This document shows, one piece after another, positions 34,285 through 43,500 of a stretch of DNA of 64,000 bases. The translations under genes and the position numbers were made by a program. This DNA comes from Verrucomicrobiota bacterium (GTDB taxonomy: Bacteria > Verrucomicrobiota > Verrucomicrobiia > Opitutales > Opitutaceae). Numbering within the stretch: the stretch's first letter is position 1; every line of letters starts with the position of its first letter. The notes under the pieces are model-generated. The model saw only the letters and a program-made list of their open reading frames with translations, was not told where the DNA came from and searched no databases. The DNA lies in contig JADKHC010000007.1 of NCBI GenBank assembly GCA_016721945.1, positions 62,001 through 126,000 of the forward strand, in the 5' to 3' direction.

Positions 34285-36471
34285 ATGTCCGCTGCTCCCG
34301 CCAACGCCGCCGCCCCTATGCTCATCGCGCAGCCCATGCTGAACAACCTGATGAAGCGGGCGGATCTGATCTTCACCGCCGCATTGTTCGGCACGGTGTT
34401 GCTGCTGATCGTGCCGGTGCCTCCATTCATCCTCGATTTGTTGCTGGCGCTTAGTATCGGCATGTCGCTGCTCGTGTTGATGGTGATCGTGTACGTGAAG
34501 GATCCGCCCGAGTTCTCGGGTTTCCCCACGATCCTGCTGGGGCTCACGCTCTATCGTTTGGCGCTTAATATTTGTTCGACCCGGCTTATTCTCACCAAGG
34601 GCCATGCGGGTAATATCATCGAGTCATTCGGCAACTTTGTCATTCAGGGCAACTACATCGTTGGCTTCGTGGTGTTCTTGATCCTGATCTTGATCAACTT
34701 TGTGGTCATCACCAAGGGCGCGGGTCGTATTGCCGAAGTGAGTGCACGTTTCACTCTCGATGCCATGCCCGGCAAACAGATGGCCATCGATGCCGAGCTC
34801 AATGCCGGCATCATCGATGAGATCACGGCCACTACGCGCCGTCTGAAAATTCAGAAGGAAGCCGATTTCTACGGCGCGATGGATGGTGCTTCGAAGTTCG
34901 TGCGCGGCGACGCCGTGGCGGGCATTCTTATCACGCTGGTAAACGTCCTCGGCGGTTTCGCCATCGGCGTATTTCAAATGGATCTTTCGCTTGGTGAGGC
35001 ATTGCAGAAATTCACTCTGCTCTCGATCGGTGACGGCCTCGTCGCACAGGTTCCCGCGCTGATCGTTTCAGTTGCGGCCGGTATCCTTGTCACCCGCGCT
35101 TCCGAAAACACCAACTTGGGCGTTCAGATCGGTCGCCAGTTCGTGAAGTACCCACGCGCACTCGGCATCGCGGCCAGCATGCTGGGTATTTTCGGTCTGA
35201 TGCCCGGAATGCCTGCTTTCCCGTTTTTTCTTCTGGCGGGGTCGATCGGTTATGTTGCCTGGATGCTTAAGAAGCAGGCTCCCGAGGAAGCAGCGGAGAC
35301 GGGCCTGGTCAACGCAGCCGACAAAAAAGGCGCCAAGCCTGCCGCTGGCGGTAAAGAACCGATTGTTACCGGTAAGCACGGCCCCACGGGGTCCGACGAT
35401 TTACGCAAGCTCATCGAATTGGATACATTCGCGATTGAGATTGGTTATGGGCTGCTTCCGCTCGCGGATGCCGCAAAGGGCGGCGACCTGCTCTCACGCG
35501 TCACCGGCGTTCGTCGCACGCTGGCTCGCGAGAAGGGTATTATCGTGCCGCCCGTTTCGGTGCGCGACAATCTGGAACTCGAATCCAACGACTACCGCTT
35601 CCTTCTTCGCGGGAAAACCATCGCTCGCGGCAGCGTGCTTGCTGGCCGCTGGATGGCCATGAATGTTTCTGGCAGCACCGTGAAGTTGCGTGGCGTGCCC
35701 ACGCGCGAACCCGTTTTCAATCTTGAAGCGACATGGATCGAGGAAACCGAAAAGAAGGCGGCCGAACTTAACGGCTACACGGTCGTCGATCCGTCGTCGG
35801 TCATGATCACGCACTTGTCCGAATCGCTAAAATCCATCGCTCACTTGCTGCTGGGCCGTCAGGACGTACAAGCCCTCGTCGATCACGTGAAGGAAGCCAA
35901 CCCCGCGCTCGTGGCCGAGTTGCTGCCCGATCTCGTCAGCCTCGGTATTATTCAGCGCGTGCTGCAGAACCTGCTTCGCGAAAACATTTCGATCATCAAC
36001 CTGCCGCTCATCCTCGAGTGCATTGGCGACTATGCCTCGATCACGAAAAACCCTGACGATCTCAGCGAACTCGTTCGTCGCCGCCTCGGTATGTATTTTG
36101 TTCCCGAATACGAGTGCCGTCCCGGTACGATCAAGGCACTCACGCTCGATCCGCGGTTGGAGCAGCTGCTTGCCAGCAAGATTCATCGTACCGCCAGCGA
36201 AGTGGGCCTCGCGCTTGACCCGGCCACGGGCCACCACCTGCTCAACGAACTTAATCAACGCACCGCCGAGCTGGTCCAGCAGGGTCTGCCCGCTGCGATC
36301 ATTGTTTCGACCGAAATCCGCCTTCCGCTCAAGCGCTTCTTTGAACCGTCTCTGCCGCGTTTAGTGGTGTTGGCTTTTCAGGAGCTGCCTTCGTCGGTCG
36401 ATGTGGAAAACGCCGGCTTCATTCCTGTGCCTGCACACCTGACCCGTATGGAAACCGCCAAAGCCGCTTGA
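34285..36471 (+). CDS. flhA: Flagellar export gate protein FlhA
   Basis: 728 aa, the large export-gate subunit. Eight membrane helices lie in the first about 340 residues with the FHIPEP-family sequence VVITKGAGRIAEVSARFTLD and MPGKQMAIDAELNAGII between helices. A linker follows (QAPEEAAETGL through GKHGPTG), then the large cytoplasmic domain with VVDPSSVMITHLSE, LLPDLVSLGIIQRVLQNLL, and NLPLILECIGDYA, which docks chaperone-substrate complexes. It is 7 bp ahead of flhF, a typical polar-flagellum gene order. Confidence 0.97.
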   Translation: MSAAPANAAAPMLIAQPMLNNLMKRADLIFTAALFGTVLLLIVPVPPFILDLLLALSIGMSLLVLMVIVYVKDPPEFSGFPTILLGLTLYRLALNICSTRLILTKGHAGNIIESFGNFVIQGNYIVGFVVFLILILINFVVITKGAGRIAEVSARFTLDAMPGKQMAIDAELNAGIIDEITATTRRLKIQKEADFYGAMDGASKFVRGDAVAGILITLVNVLGGFAIGVFQMDLSLGEALQKFTLLSIGDGLVAQVPALIVSVAAGILVTRASENTNLGVQIGRQFVKYPRALGIAASMLGIFGLMPGMPAFPFFLLAGSIGYVAWMLKKQAPEEAAETGLVNAADKKGAKPAAGGKEPIVTGKHGPTGSDDLRKLIELDTFAIEIGYGLLPLADAAKGGDLLSRVTGVRRTLAREKGIIVPPVSVRDNLELESNDYRFLLRGKTIARGSVLAGRWMAMNVSGSTVKLRGVPTREPVFNLEATWIEETEKKAAELNGYTVVDPSSVMITHLSESLKSIAHLLLGRQDVQALVDHVKEANPALVAELLPDLVSLGIIQRVLQNLLRENISIINLPLILECIGDYASITKNPDDLSELVRRRLGMYFVPEYECRPGTIKALTLDPRLEQLLASKIHRTASEVGLALDPATGHHLLNELNQRTAELVQQGLPAAIIVSTEIRLPLKRFFEPSLPRLVVLAFQELPSSVDVENAGFIPVPAHLTRMETAKAA

Positions 36472-36478
36472 TTTTGAC

Positions 36479-37597
36479 ATGAGCACACCCACCAAGCCCT
36501 CCACGCTCCAAGCCGGTGCCACCTATAAATTTGTTGTGCGCTCCGCCGAGGAAGCGGTGCAAACCATCCGTGAACGCCTGGGCGAAAACGCCCGCGTGCT
36601 CTCGGTTCGCCAGGTCGGTGCGCAAGGCCTCGCGCGACTCTTCCAAAGCCCCAAGTTGGAGGTCATCGCGCAGGTGCCGGAGGCCGAGACGAACCTTTCG
36701 CCGTATCCACCCGATGGAGGCGGCGAATCCGTCGCTGGGCGCAACGGTGCTTCTTCCGACGATGCAGGGTTGTCGGGTCGTGTGACCGACTATGCCGCCG
36801 CACGGGCTGCTGCTTCGATGGCGTTGCGCGACATCCCGACAAGGCTGCCCGAACTTTTGCGGCGCTCAGGTTTTTCCGAGGCCATGCTGGCGCGCTTGCA
36901 AGGGCTGCCGGTTTTCGCGGCGCAACAAGACCAGCCGCTCCACCACGCTATCGCCGAGGTGGGCCAAGCGCTGCGGCAGATCGTGCAAAAGCGCCCGGCG
37001 CATCCGCTGCCTGCACGCGTGGCGTTTTTGGGCACGCCCGGAGTTGGCCGCACCACGGCGTTGTGCAAGTGGCTCGCCAAGGAAGTTTTTTCACGTCAGC
37101 GCATGGCGCGTGTGTTGAAGGCCGAGTTCGACCGACCGAATCCGGCCGAGGGACTAGCGGTGTTTTGTGAAGCGCTGGGATTGACGCTCGATTATTTTGC
37201 GCCTGGGCAGGACGAAACTTCCGGCCGCACCACACCTGACGAATCGGGTGGGGCGCTCTACGCTGATTTGCCGGGACTTTCGCTGCGTGCGCCGGGCGAA
37301 AACCTCGTGCTTAAGAAATTTCTCGACCGCGAGAAGTTCGATGGGCGCGTGCTCGTGCTCAATGCTGCTTACGATCCGGTGATGTTGCGGCGTGCATATG
37401 CCGCCGGTCGCGATCTGGGTGCGACGCATCTTGTTTTCACCCACCTCGACGAACTAGAACATTGGGGTAAACTCTGGGACTTCCTCATCGAAGGCGAACT
37501 CACCCCGCTTTTTCTCGCGACCGGCCCGAGCCTAACCGGCGATTGCGAGGAAGCCATGATCGATGCCGTTCTGCGGCGGACGTTGCCCGGCGCATAA
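36479..37597 (+). CDS. flhF: FlhF-like SRP-type GTPase, divergent
   Basis: 372 aa by position and layout the flagellar-placement GTPase FlhF. It has a basic N-terminal B domain (KFVVRSAEEAVQTIRERLGE, then ARVLSVRQVG), a linker, a helical N domain (about 105-165) and a G domain starting with AFLGTPGVGRTTALCKWLAK. The P-loop Lys is replaced by Arg191 (GVGRTT), and the DTAGR switch motif is not found; the corresponding place reads ADLPGLS. Nucleotide hydrolysis may be lost or altered. The C-terminal THLDEL segment matches the TKLDE base-specificity motif. It follows flhA by 7 bp. Confidence 0.82.
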   Translation: MSTPTKPSTLQAGATYKFVVRSAEEAVQTIRERLGENARVLSVRQVGAQGLARLFQSPKLEVIAQVPEAETNLSPYPPDGGGESVAGRNGASSDDAGLSGRVTDYAAARAAASMALRDIPTRLPELLRRSGFSEAMLARLQGLPVFAAQQDQPLHHAIAEVGQALRQIVQKRPAHPLPARVAFLGTPGVGRTTALCKWLAKEVFSRQRMARVLKAEFDRPNPAEGLAVFCEALGLTLDYFAPGQDETSGRTTPDESGGALYADLPGLSLRAPGENLVLKKFLDREKFDGRVLVLNAAYDPVMLRRAYAAGRDLGATHLVFTHLDELEHWGKLWDFLIEGELTPLFLATGPSLTGDCEEAMIDAVLRRTLPGA

Positions 37598-37633
37598 CTT
37601 TCCGACCCAACAACCCTTTTTTAATTTCTAAAC

Positions 37634-37903
37634 ATGCGCTTTATCTTTCTCATTGGCGGTTTTGTCGGTTTCTTCCTGGTTACGGTCACGGGCTTACTCG
37701 CTGATCGCAATATCGACCTGGTTTTGCGCGATGCATCGATCGCTGCGCTCGCGGGGGCGATTCTCTTCCGCTGGTTCTGGGCGATTTTTGTTAAGCTGCT
37801 CAGCCAAGCGGTACGGTCAAAAAGAGCGACGCGTCAGGCGGCCGAAGATGCCGCCGCCGCCGTGGCCAAAGCCGCCGCCAACGCCGCGATCAAGGGCCGA
37901 TAA
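37634..37903 (+). CDS. Small membrane protein at the end of the flagellar cluster
   Basis: 89 aa. Two hydrophobic helices (FIFLIGGFVGFFLVTVTGLL and ASIAALAGAILFRWFWAIFV) are followed by a basic, Ala-rich tail (KRATRQAAEDAAAAVAKAAA). Not assigned to a family. The 36-bp gap after flhF and same strand suggest membership of the operon, perhaps as an anchor or assembly factor (inference). Confidence 0.65.
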   Translation: MRFIFLIGGFVGFFLVTVTGLLADRNIDLVLRDASIAALAGAILFRWFWAIFVKLLSQAVRSKRATRQAAEDAAAAVAKAAANAAIKGR

Positions 37904-38291
37904 TCCGGCCAAGTCCGCTTGGATACTGCGAATTTATAAGATTTATAATTATGTAATAGTTTAACCTAGATTGTTTAATAAAACATTGCCGGAAATAATT
38001 AAAAAATTCCGTAACGACAAATAACTAATTCGTAAGACCTAAACAGCGAGGTGTCTCGCTGACGCATCACAGTGCGCCTCAGACAAGCCACAGAATCACC
38101 GGCTCCGGGCCGGAATTCACCGACCTGTGTCGTCGGGTGGCTTCAGGTAGAGTTATAGCACGTTAGGTTTTTGGTTACACAGAGGGAAGTTAGTGGGGCG
38201 GGCGTGTTAAATGCCACGCCCGCCCTTTGCTTTTTGCCAGCTCCTTGAGCTTGGCGTGGCGTTGGCCGGGATTAAGGTTGGCTCAATAATT
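37904..38291. other. AT-rich then structured intergenic region before yjbQ
   Basis: The first 130 bp (37920-38040) are strikingly AT-rich. The following 120 bp fold into stems, listed separately at 38041-38160. No coding frame is supported; the frame joined to yjbQ from 38211 is upstream of the real start. Confidence 0.4.
38041..38160 (+). ncRNA. Possible structured leader RNA, unidentified
   Basis: Several nested stems: CAGCGAG/CTCGCTG (about 38043-38061); AAGCCAC pairing with GTGGCTT (about 38083 and 38139) enclosing hairpins CCGG-CTCCGGG-CCGG and CGAC-CTGT-GTCG. This makes a multibranch shape about 130 bp upstream of yjbQ. It does not match the conserved bases of a riboswitch I know. Conservation in relatives is untested, so it is only a candidate. 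Confidence 0.3.
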
Positions 38292-38711
38292 ATGGCCGTT
38301 TCCCAAACCACGCTCACGATCCGCACTCGCGGCAAGGGATTGCATGAGATCACCGAGTCGGTTGCCCGCGAACTCGCACGCAGCGGACTCAAGCGCGGCA
38401 CGGTGACGATCTTCTGCCAGCACACGAGCTGCAGCCTCGTCATCATGGAAAACGCGGACCCGACGGCGCGTACCGATCTCGAAGCTTGGTTGGAGCGACT
38501 GGTTCCAGAAAACGATCCGCATTTCGAGCACACGCTCGAAGGTCCGGACGACATGCCCAGTCATATCAAAATGGCGCTTACCCGCACGAGCGAGACCGTG
38601 CCGTTTACCGATGGTCAAATGCTGCTTGGCACTTGGCAGGGGCTTTTTCTCTGGGAGCACCGCCGTCATTCGCACACGCGCACGCTGATCGTGACTGCGG
38701 TTGGCGAGTGA
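38292..38711 (+). CDS. YjbQ family protein (UPF0047)
   Basis: 139-aa single-domain protein of the YjbQ/UPF0047 family, reported to have weak thiamine-phosphate synthase activity, with the true role unclear. Family marks: TRGKGLHEITESVARELA, FCQHTSCSLVIMENADPTA, the metal-binding histidines of HTSCSL and HIKMALTR, and the ending LLGTWQGLFLWEHRRHSHTR. The ATG at 38292 is used rather than 38211 because the family opens with this strand. Confidence 0.92.
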   Translation: MAVSQTTLTIRTRGKGLHEITESVARELARSGLKRGTVTIFCQHTSCSLVIMENADPTARTDLEAWLERLVPENDPHFEHTLEGPDDMPSHIKMALTRTSETVPFTDGQMLLGTWQGLFLWEHRRHSHTRTLIVTAVGE

Positions 38712-38764
38712 GCCTAGTTGCGTGGGCTTGACCCTTGGGCAGGTCGCCGTCAGTCACGGCCGGT

Positions 38765-39019
38765 ATGCAAATCGAAATCGATGAGCCGACTTTTCTGCGC
38801 GATCTGGTTAAAGTATCCCGCCAAAAAATCCACCAAGTGAAGTGGATCGATCGCGATGGCACTGAGCGCGTGACGCGCCTGAGCCTGCCCGAACACGCCC
38901 GCCTCAATACCATTGCTCACGGTCGGAAGATTTCCATGAGCGAAGTGATGCGCCAAGCTGCTCACGTCCCAGTGGTGCAGCCTGGTCGTAAATCACCGCA
39001 GCCCGACGCAGAAGCGTGA
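38765..39019 (+). CDS. Hypothetical protein, 84 aa
   Basis: Not recognised. A basic, mostly helical small protein (MQIEIDEPTFLRDLVKVS, then KIHQVKWIDRDGTERVTRLS, SEVMRQAAHVPVVQPGRK). Codon use is like the neighbours, so it is probably real. ATG 38765 was preferred over 38735. It follows yjbQ by 53 bp on the same strand. Confidence 0.5.
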   Translation: MQIEIDEPTFLRDLVKVSRQKIHQVKWIDRDGTERVTRLSLPEHARLNTIAHGRKISMSEVMRQAAHVPVVQPGRKSPQPDAEA

Positions 39020-39074
39020 GACTCCTTTCTGGATGCGCGGTGTAACTTGCTGCTTATGAGTTAGCGAACGCGCC

Positions 39075-39317
39075 TCAGGCCTTGCCCTTGAGCATCTCGG
39101 CGAGCGCGGCTTCATCAATCTCGCCCTTCACTTCGTGCAGTTGATGGAGGATCGACATCCGGTCGTCGGGGCCGCTCGACGAAATTTCGAGCATCCAGTC
39201 TTCGGTTTTCGCTGCGGCGACGATGACTTCGTCGGCCCAGGCGATAACTTCGGTGGCTTCGACGAAGCCGCCGGTGATGCCGCGAATGAAGTACTCTGCT
39301 TTTGTGCGATGGTTCAT
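39075..39317 (-). CDS. Hypothetical protein, 80 aa
   Basis: A short acidic protein (KAEYFIRGITGGFVEATEVI, EDWMLEISSSGPDDRMSILH, EIDEAALAEMLKGKA) of helical character and no known family. ATG 39317 was chosen; the frame open to 39419 encodes low-complexity basic residues. It stands alone between YjbQ and the DUF2293 gene. Confidence 0.6.
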   Translation of the reverse strand: MNHRTKAEYFIRGITGGFVEATEVIAWADEVIVAAAKTEDWMLEISSSGPDDRMSILHQLHEVKGEIDEAALAEMLKGKA

Positions 39318-39479
39318 TTGAATACTCGGACCAGAAAGCGCGCCCGTTGCCAAGCGACTATAGAATGAAAATCGCGGAAGCGTGGAACGGCGGGAGTACG
39401 AGAAGGGTGGGGCCCGCAACGAGCAGGATTATTCTTCGGTTCAGCTTTTTTCGCGCTCCAGCGATTCGTTTCGTGAAGT

Positions 39480-40277
39480 TTAAAACAGTGAGCCCTGCAC
39501 GAGTCTCGGCGCAGGTGCATCCGGCGTTAGTTTCGGCGGGCAGAGTTTTCTGAGCGCCTGGGCTAATGGGCACTTTGCCTCGTCGATGGTTTGCCCCTGG
39601 CGGTAGAGTTTGAGCAGCTGGATCGAACGTTGGGCCAGCATGCGTCGAACCTCACGGCGTTTGCCTTTCACGAGCGGGATATGCATGTGATCGTAGCCGG
39701 TCGTTTGATGGCGCATCCACGCGATGACGGCGGCGGCTGCTCGTTGGTCGATGGGAATGCGTTCGGTTCGCGCCACGGTGCCGCTGCCCACAGGCACGGC
39801 GTGGTCGGCGATCAGACGGGACAGCGCCTCGGCTTTGGAGGCGTGGAGGGGATGGAAATCGAGACAGGCGAGCACGGCCCCGCGAAAGTCTTCCGCGTAA
39901 ACCACTTGTTCGGCGGCACGACGTTTGCGGCCTGAGTCGAGCTTGCGCTGGTAGCCCGGATCTTGGCGCTCAACGACTAGTTCGGCTCGGAGCACTTCGA
40001 TGCGGACGGCGGGCGCCCAGATGCCTTTGGAGAAACGTTTTCGTCCCTTTACTTCGATCATGGTCCACGAGGGACCGTCCTGTTTAATCCGGCGACTGAG
40101 TGCCGGGTCGCCGGGTGGAAGAAGTATCCAGCCAGCGGGTACAGCTAGAATACAGCCATCGGCACTTAAGACATGGCGTGGCTTGGCGAACGGACGGACT
40201 TCACGGGTTTCGTGCGGCACGCGGCGATGGAAAGCGTCTGCTGGCGAAGCACAAGCCCCGAGCGCAGGACTGGCCAA
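39480..40277 (-). CDS. DUF2293 domain protein
   Basis: About 265 aa. The N-terminal half has GWILLPPGDPALSRRIKQDG, PSWTMIEVKGRKRFSKGIW and APAVRIEVLRAEL; the C-terminal half has the DUF2293 core with SRLIADHAVPVGSGTVARTE, AVIAWMRHQTTGYD and KRREVRRMLAQRSIQLLKLY. Family function is unknown. The start is uncertain: TTG at 40277 is the earliest in-frame codon, and the first residues (to about 25) look non-native, so a start inside this span is possible. No operon partner. Confidence 0.75.
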   Translation of the reverse strand: MASPALGACASPADAFHRRVPHETREVRPFAKPRHVLSADGCILAVPAGWILLPPGDPALSRRIKQDGPSWTMIEVKGRKRFSKGIWAPAVRIEVLRAELVVERQDPGYQRKLDSGRKRRAAEQVVYAEDFRGAVLACLDFHPLHASKAEALSRLIADHAVPVGSGTVARTERIPIDQRAAAAVIAWMRHQTTGYDHMHIPLVKGKRREVRRMLAQRSIQLLKLYRQGQTIDEAKCPLAQALRKLCPPKLTPDAPAPRLVQGSLF

Positions 40278-40527
40278 TTGACGGCAATGGCTACGCCAAA
40301 ATTCGCCGCGTCACTCGCTCGCGCATGAATTCGGTCACGAAGCCGAAGCAGAAATAGGCGTAATCAAAAGCGCTCATGTCTGCGTAAAGAACTCATTAAA
40401 AGCTACCTATCGACATAATTAGGCGCGACCGCAGACCGTATAATCCACCCAATGTCAGTATCCAGCCTGTCTTCGGCGACGGCACGTACTCCGTCCGCGC
40501 CGATTCCCCTTTCAACAAAACACCATT

Positions 40528-43500
40528 ATGTTCACCCGTATCCGCCCGGTTGTCTCCGGCCTTTCGTTTTGCCTCGGCTTGGCGCTGCTGGCTACGCCCG
40601 CAGTCCTGCTCGCAGCACCTACGATCACTAGTTCGGCAACGTTGACGGTGAATCAAGGCATCGCCATCGCCTACCAGATCACCGCTAGCGGCTCGCCCAC
40701 GTCGTATGCCGCCTCCGGGCTGCCTGCAGGCTGGACCATCGACACTATCAACGGCGTGGTTCTCGGCCAGGTTGCCAAATCGGCCGTCACCGGCTCGACC
40801 ATCACGTTCAACGTCACCGCAACCGACGCCACTGGCTCCTCAACACCGCGCGCCGTGACCTGCACGGTCGCCGCGCAACTCGCACTCTCGCAGCAATACC
40901 GCGTCGGCTCCATCGATACGACTGCGCCCGTGCCGTTTTGGGTATCGCAACCAGTTTTGCCTGACGACACGGTGCTTGTCACCGGTGGTCGGATACAGGC
41001 CAGCTCTTTTGCTCAACTCGCCACTGTCGCCAACGGCCCCGCCGGCACGCCGTCGCTCCCGACCCTGTCTGCGTTTTCGCCGACCACCTGGGGTTCCGTG
41101 ACGCCCGCCACCGCCACGAGCCGCTCCGCTCACGTCGGCATTCCAGCCAATTGGAGCACCGGCATTTATGCCTTGCGGTTAGTTAATGGAGCCAATGCCG
41201 GTCCAGCCGTACTCGTCAACGCCCCCGACGCGTGGTATGCGATGGGCGAGAATGGCTGCGAAGCCTCGCCAGGAAAAATGCTCTATGTCGCAGGCCATTG
41301 CCTGTCGTACACGGGAAATACTTCAACCATTGCCCTGGTCCAAAACGGCACTCAGGTCGCGACCATGACCGCCACGGTCCTGACGAAAGACCAGCGTGGC
41401 TGGGGCTACGGTCTCACTGCGACCATGCCATCGGTGCCATACGGCATTTACGAGGTTTGGGTTCACAACGGTTTTGGTGGTGCCAATGGTTGGTCTAAAG
41501 TCACCGACCCGTTGTCCGTGATCCCGGCCTTCACCTGGCCGTCCGCGATGGTCGACTTCGACGCCATGGCGGGCGCAGACGACGCTGCCAGAATGGCCGC
41601 CGCCTTCGCCGCACTGCCTGCCGCAGGTGGCACCATCAACTTGCCAGGCCGAACCATCAGCCTTTCCTCGTCGATCGTTCTTCCAGCAAAGTGCCGCCTC
41701 AAGGGGCAGGGCCGGGCCGCCACCACGCTGTCGTTCGCCGGTTCCTGCACATCGCCCCTGATCAACAGCTCGAAGGCTCCCGCCGGTATCACCGGACAGG
41801 ATACATTCGCCCTCGAAGACCTGAAGATCTATGCCCCCGTTGAGTTCACCGACATCGCCATCCAGCGCGCTTACCAGTACGGAGCCTATGCCCCTGGTTG
41901 GCTCAAGCGCGTCCACGTGGCACTCGACGGCCACTCCGTAAATGGCCTGACTGCCACCAGCGTCTGGCTCCGGCAAACCGCCAATTTCGCCATCGAAGAT
42001 TGCCTCTTCGAAACCTCGACCGGCGTGGAAGCGGCTGACGGCGTTTTCGGTCTACGGTTGGTCAATAGCACGATGAGCTGGCGGATCAACGCGCTCTATC
42101 TCTATGGCCACACCTCGCACGTCGTTGTCGACAACTGCACTTTCAAACTTCGCGGTGTCATCTCGTCGACCCTCCCGAATCCCAATGCCGGCGTCTGGTT
42201 TACGTGCTTCCGGAGCGGCAGTGGTTCTGTCGGCGGGCAATACTGCAAAAACGTACTCCTCTCAAATTCAACAACCACTCGTGAATACCTAAACTACGAC
42301 TTGCCTGCCTGGGTGTGTTTCACGAGCGATGGCACCAACTCCATCTATTTCGGTCAGTTTACAGCCAACGGCACCTCGATCACGCTGCCATCCCCGACGA
42401 AATCGATGGCCAGCGCTACCACGCCGGCCCTCTACGACTGGACTGGCTGCCGTGCATCGATCCTCGATGGCACCGGGGCGGGACAGCACCGAACTATCAT
42501 CTCAGGGGCAATACCCGGCTCCACATCGCTCCAAATCGACCGCCCTTGGGATGTCGCTCCCGATGCCTCCTCAGTCATCGAGATCGGCGCTCAGCTCGGC
42601 AATACCCTGTTGATCAATAACGATTGGAGTCACGTCCGGCTCATTCAGCACTACTTCGTCGGCGTGAACAACACCGTCGCTGGTGGCACCTTGGGTGATG
42701 CAGGCGGGCAGCTTACGACCTGCATCGCCATGGCCGGGTATCATTACGATGGATACTTCCCCTCGTCCCAGCTTCAGTTCCTCTCGATCAACAACCCGCA
42801 CGGCAAGGTCAACTACGGCTTTGCCGGTGTCGATGTTTCCCACTATGAAAACACCGAGCCCCGTCCCGTGAGCGAGACGGCCTACGTCGTACGCGACATG
42901 CGTGTGAGCGGAACCGGACTTGTCGAGGGCAAGACGGAGTCCGGCTATTACAACAAAAGCACCACGCCGTTCACCGAGGTCCACATGCCGGTGCGCGATG
43001 TGCTCTTCGAGCGTTTCCCCGGGCAGATCGTTAAGAAGAACTTCGACGACTACGGCGGCTCTCTTGCCGCACGTCTGATCAACGCCGCGACGCTGCCGCT
43101 CACCACGGCTGTCCGCCTTCCGGACACGGCCTATCCAGCGCCCACGCCGACCAGCTTGCCATCGACTAGCACACTGCTCCCAGCCAACTCCGCTGTCACC
43201 TCAGGCCACAGCGTGACCTACGGCATCGATGCCGTTGGCTCGCCCGCCCCAGCTCTTCAATGGCAGGTGTCTACCGACGGCGGTATCACCTGGAATAACT
43301 TAGCGAATGGTTCGATCTATTCGGGCGTCACAACCGATACGCTCACCATCGCCAATGCCTCGTCCACGCTGAACGGAAATAAATACCGCTACGTTCTCAC
43401 CAACACGGCTGGCACTGTCGCCGGTTCGCCGACCACGCTCAACGTCGCTGCCGCTCTCCTGGCCAACCCGCTCAGCCTCGTCGTCGATGCCGATGGCAAT

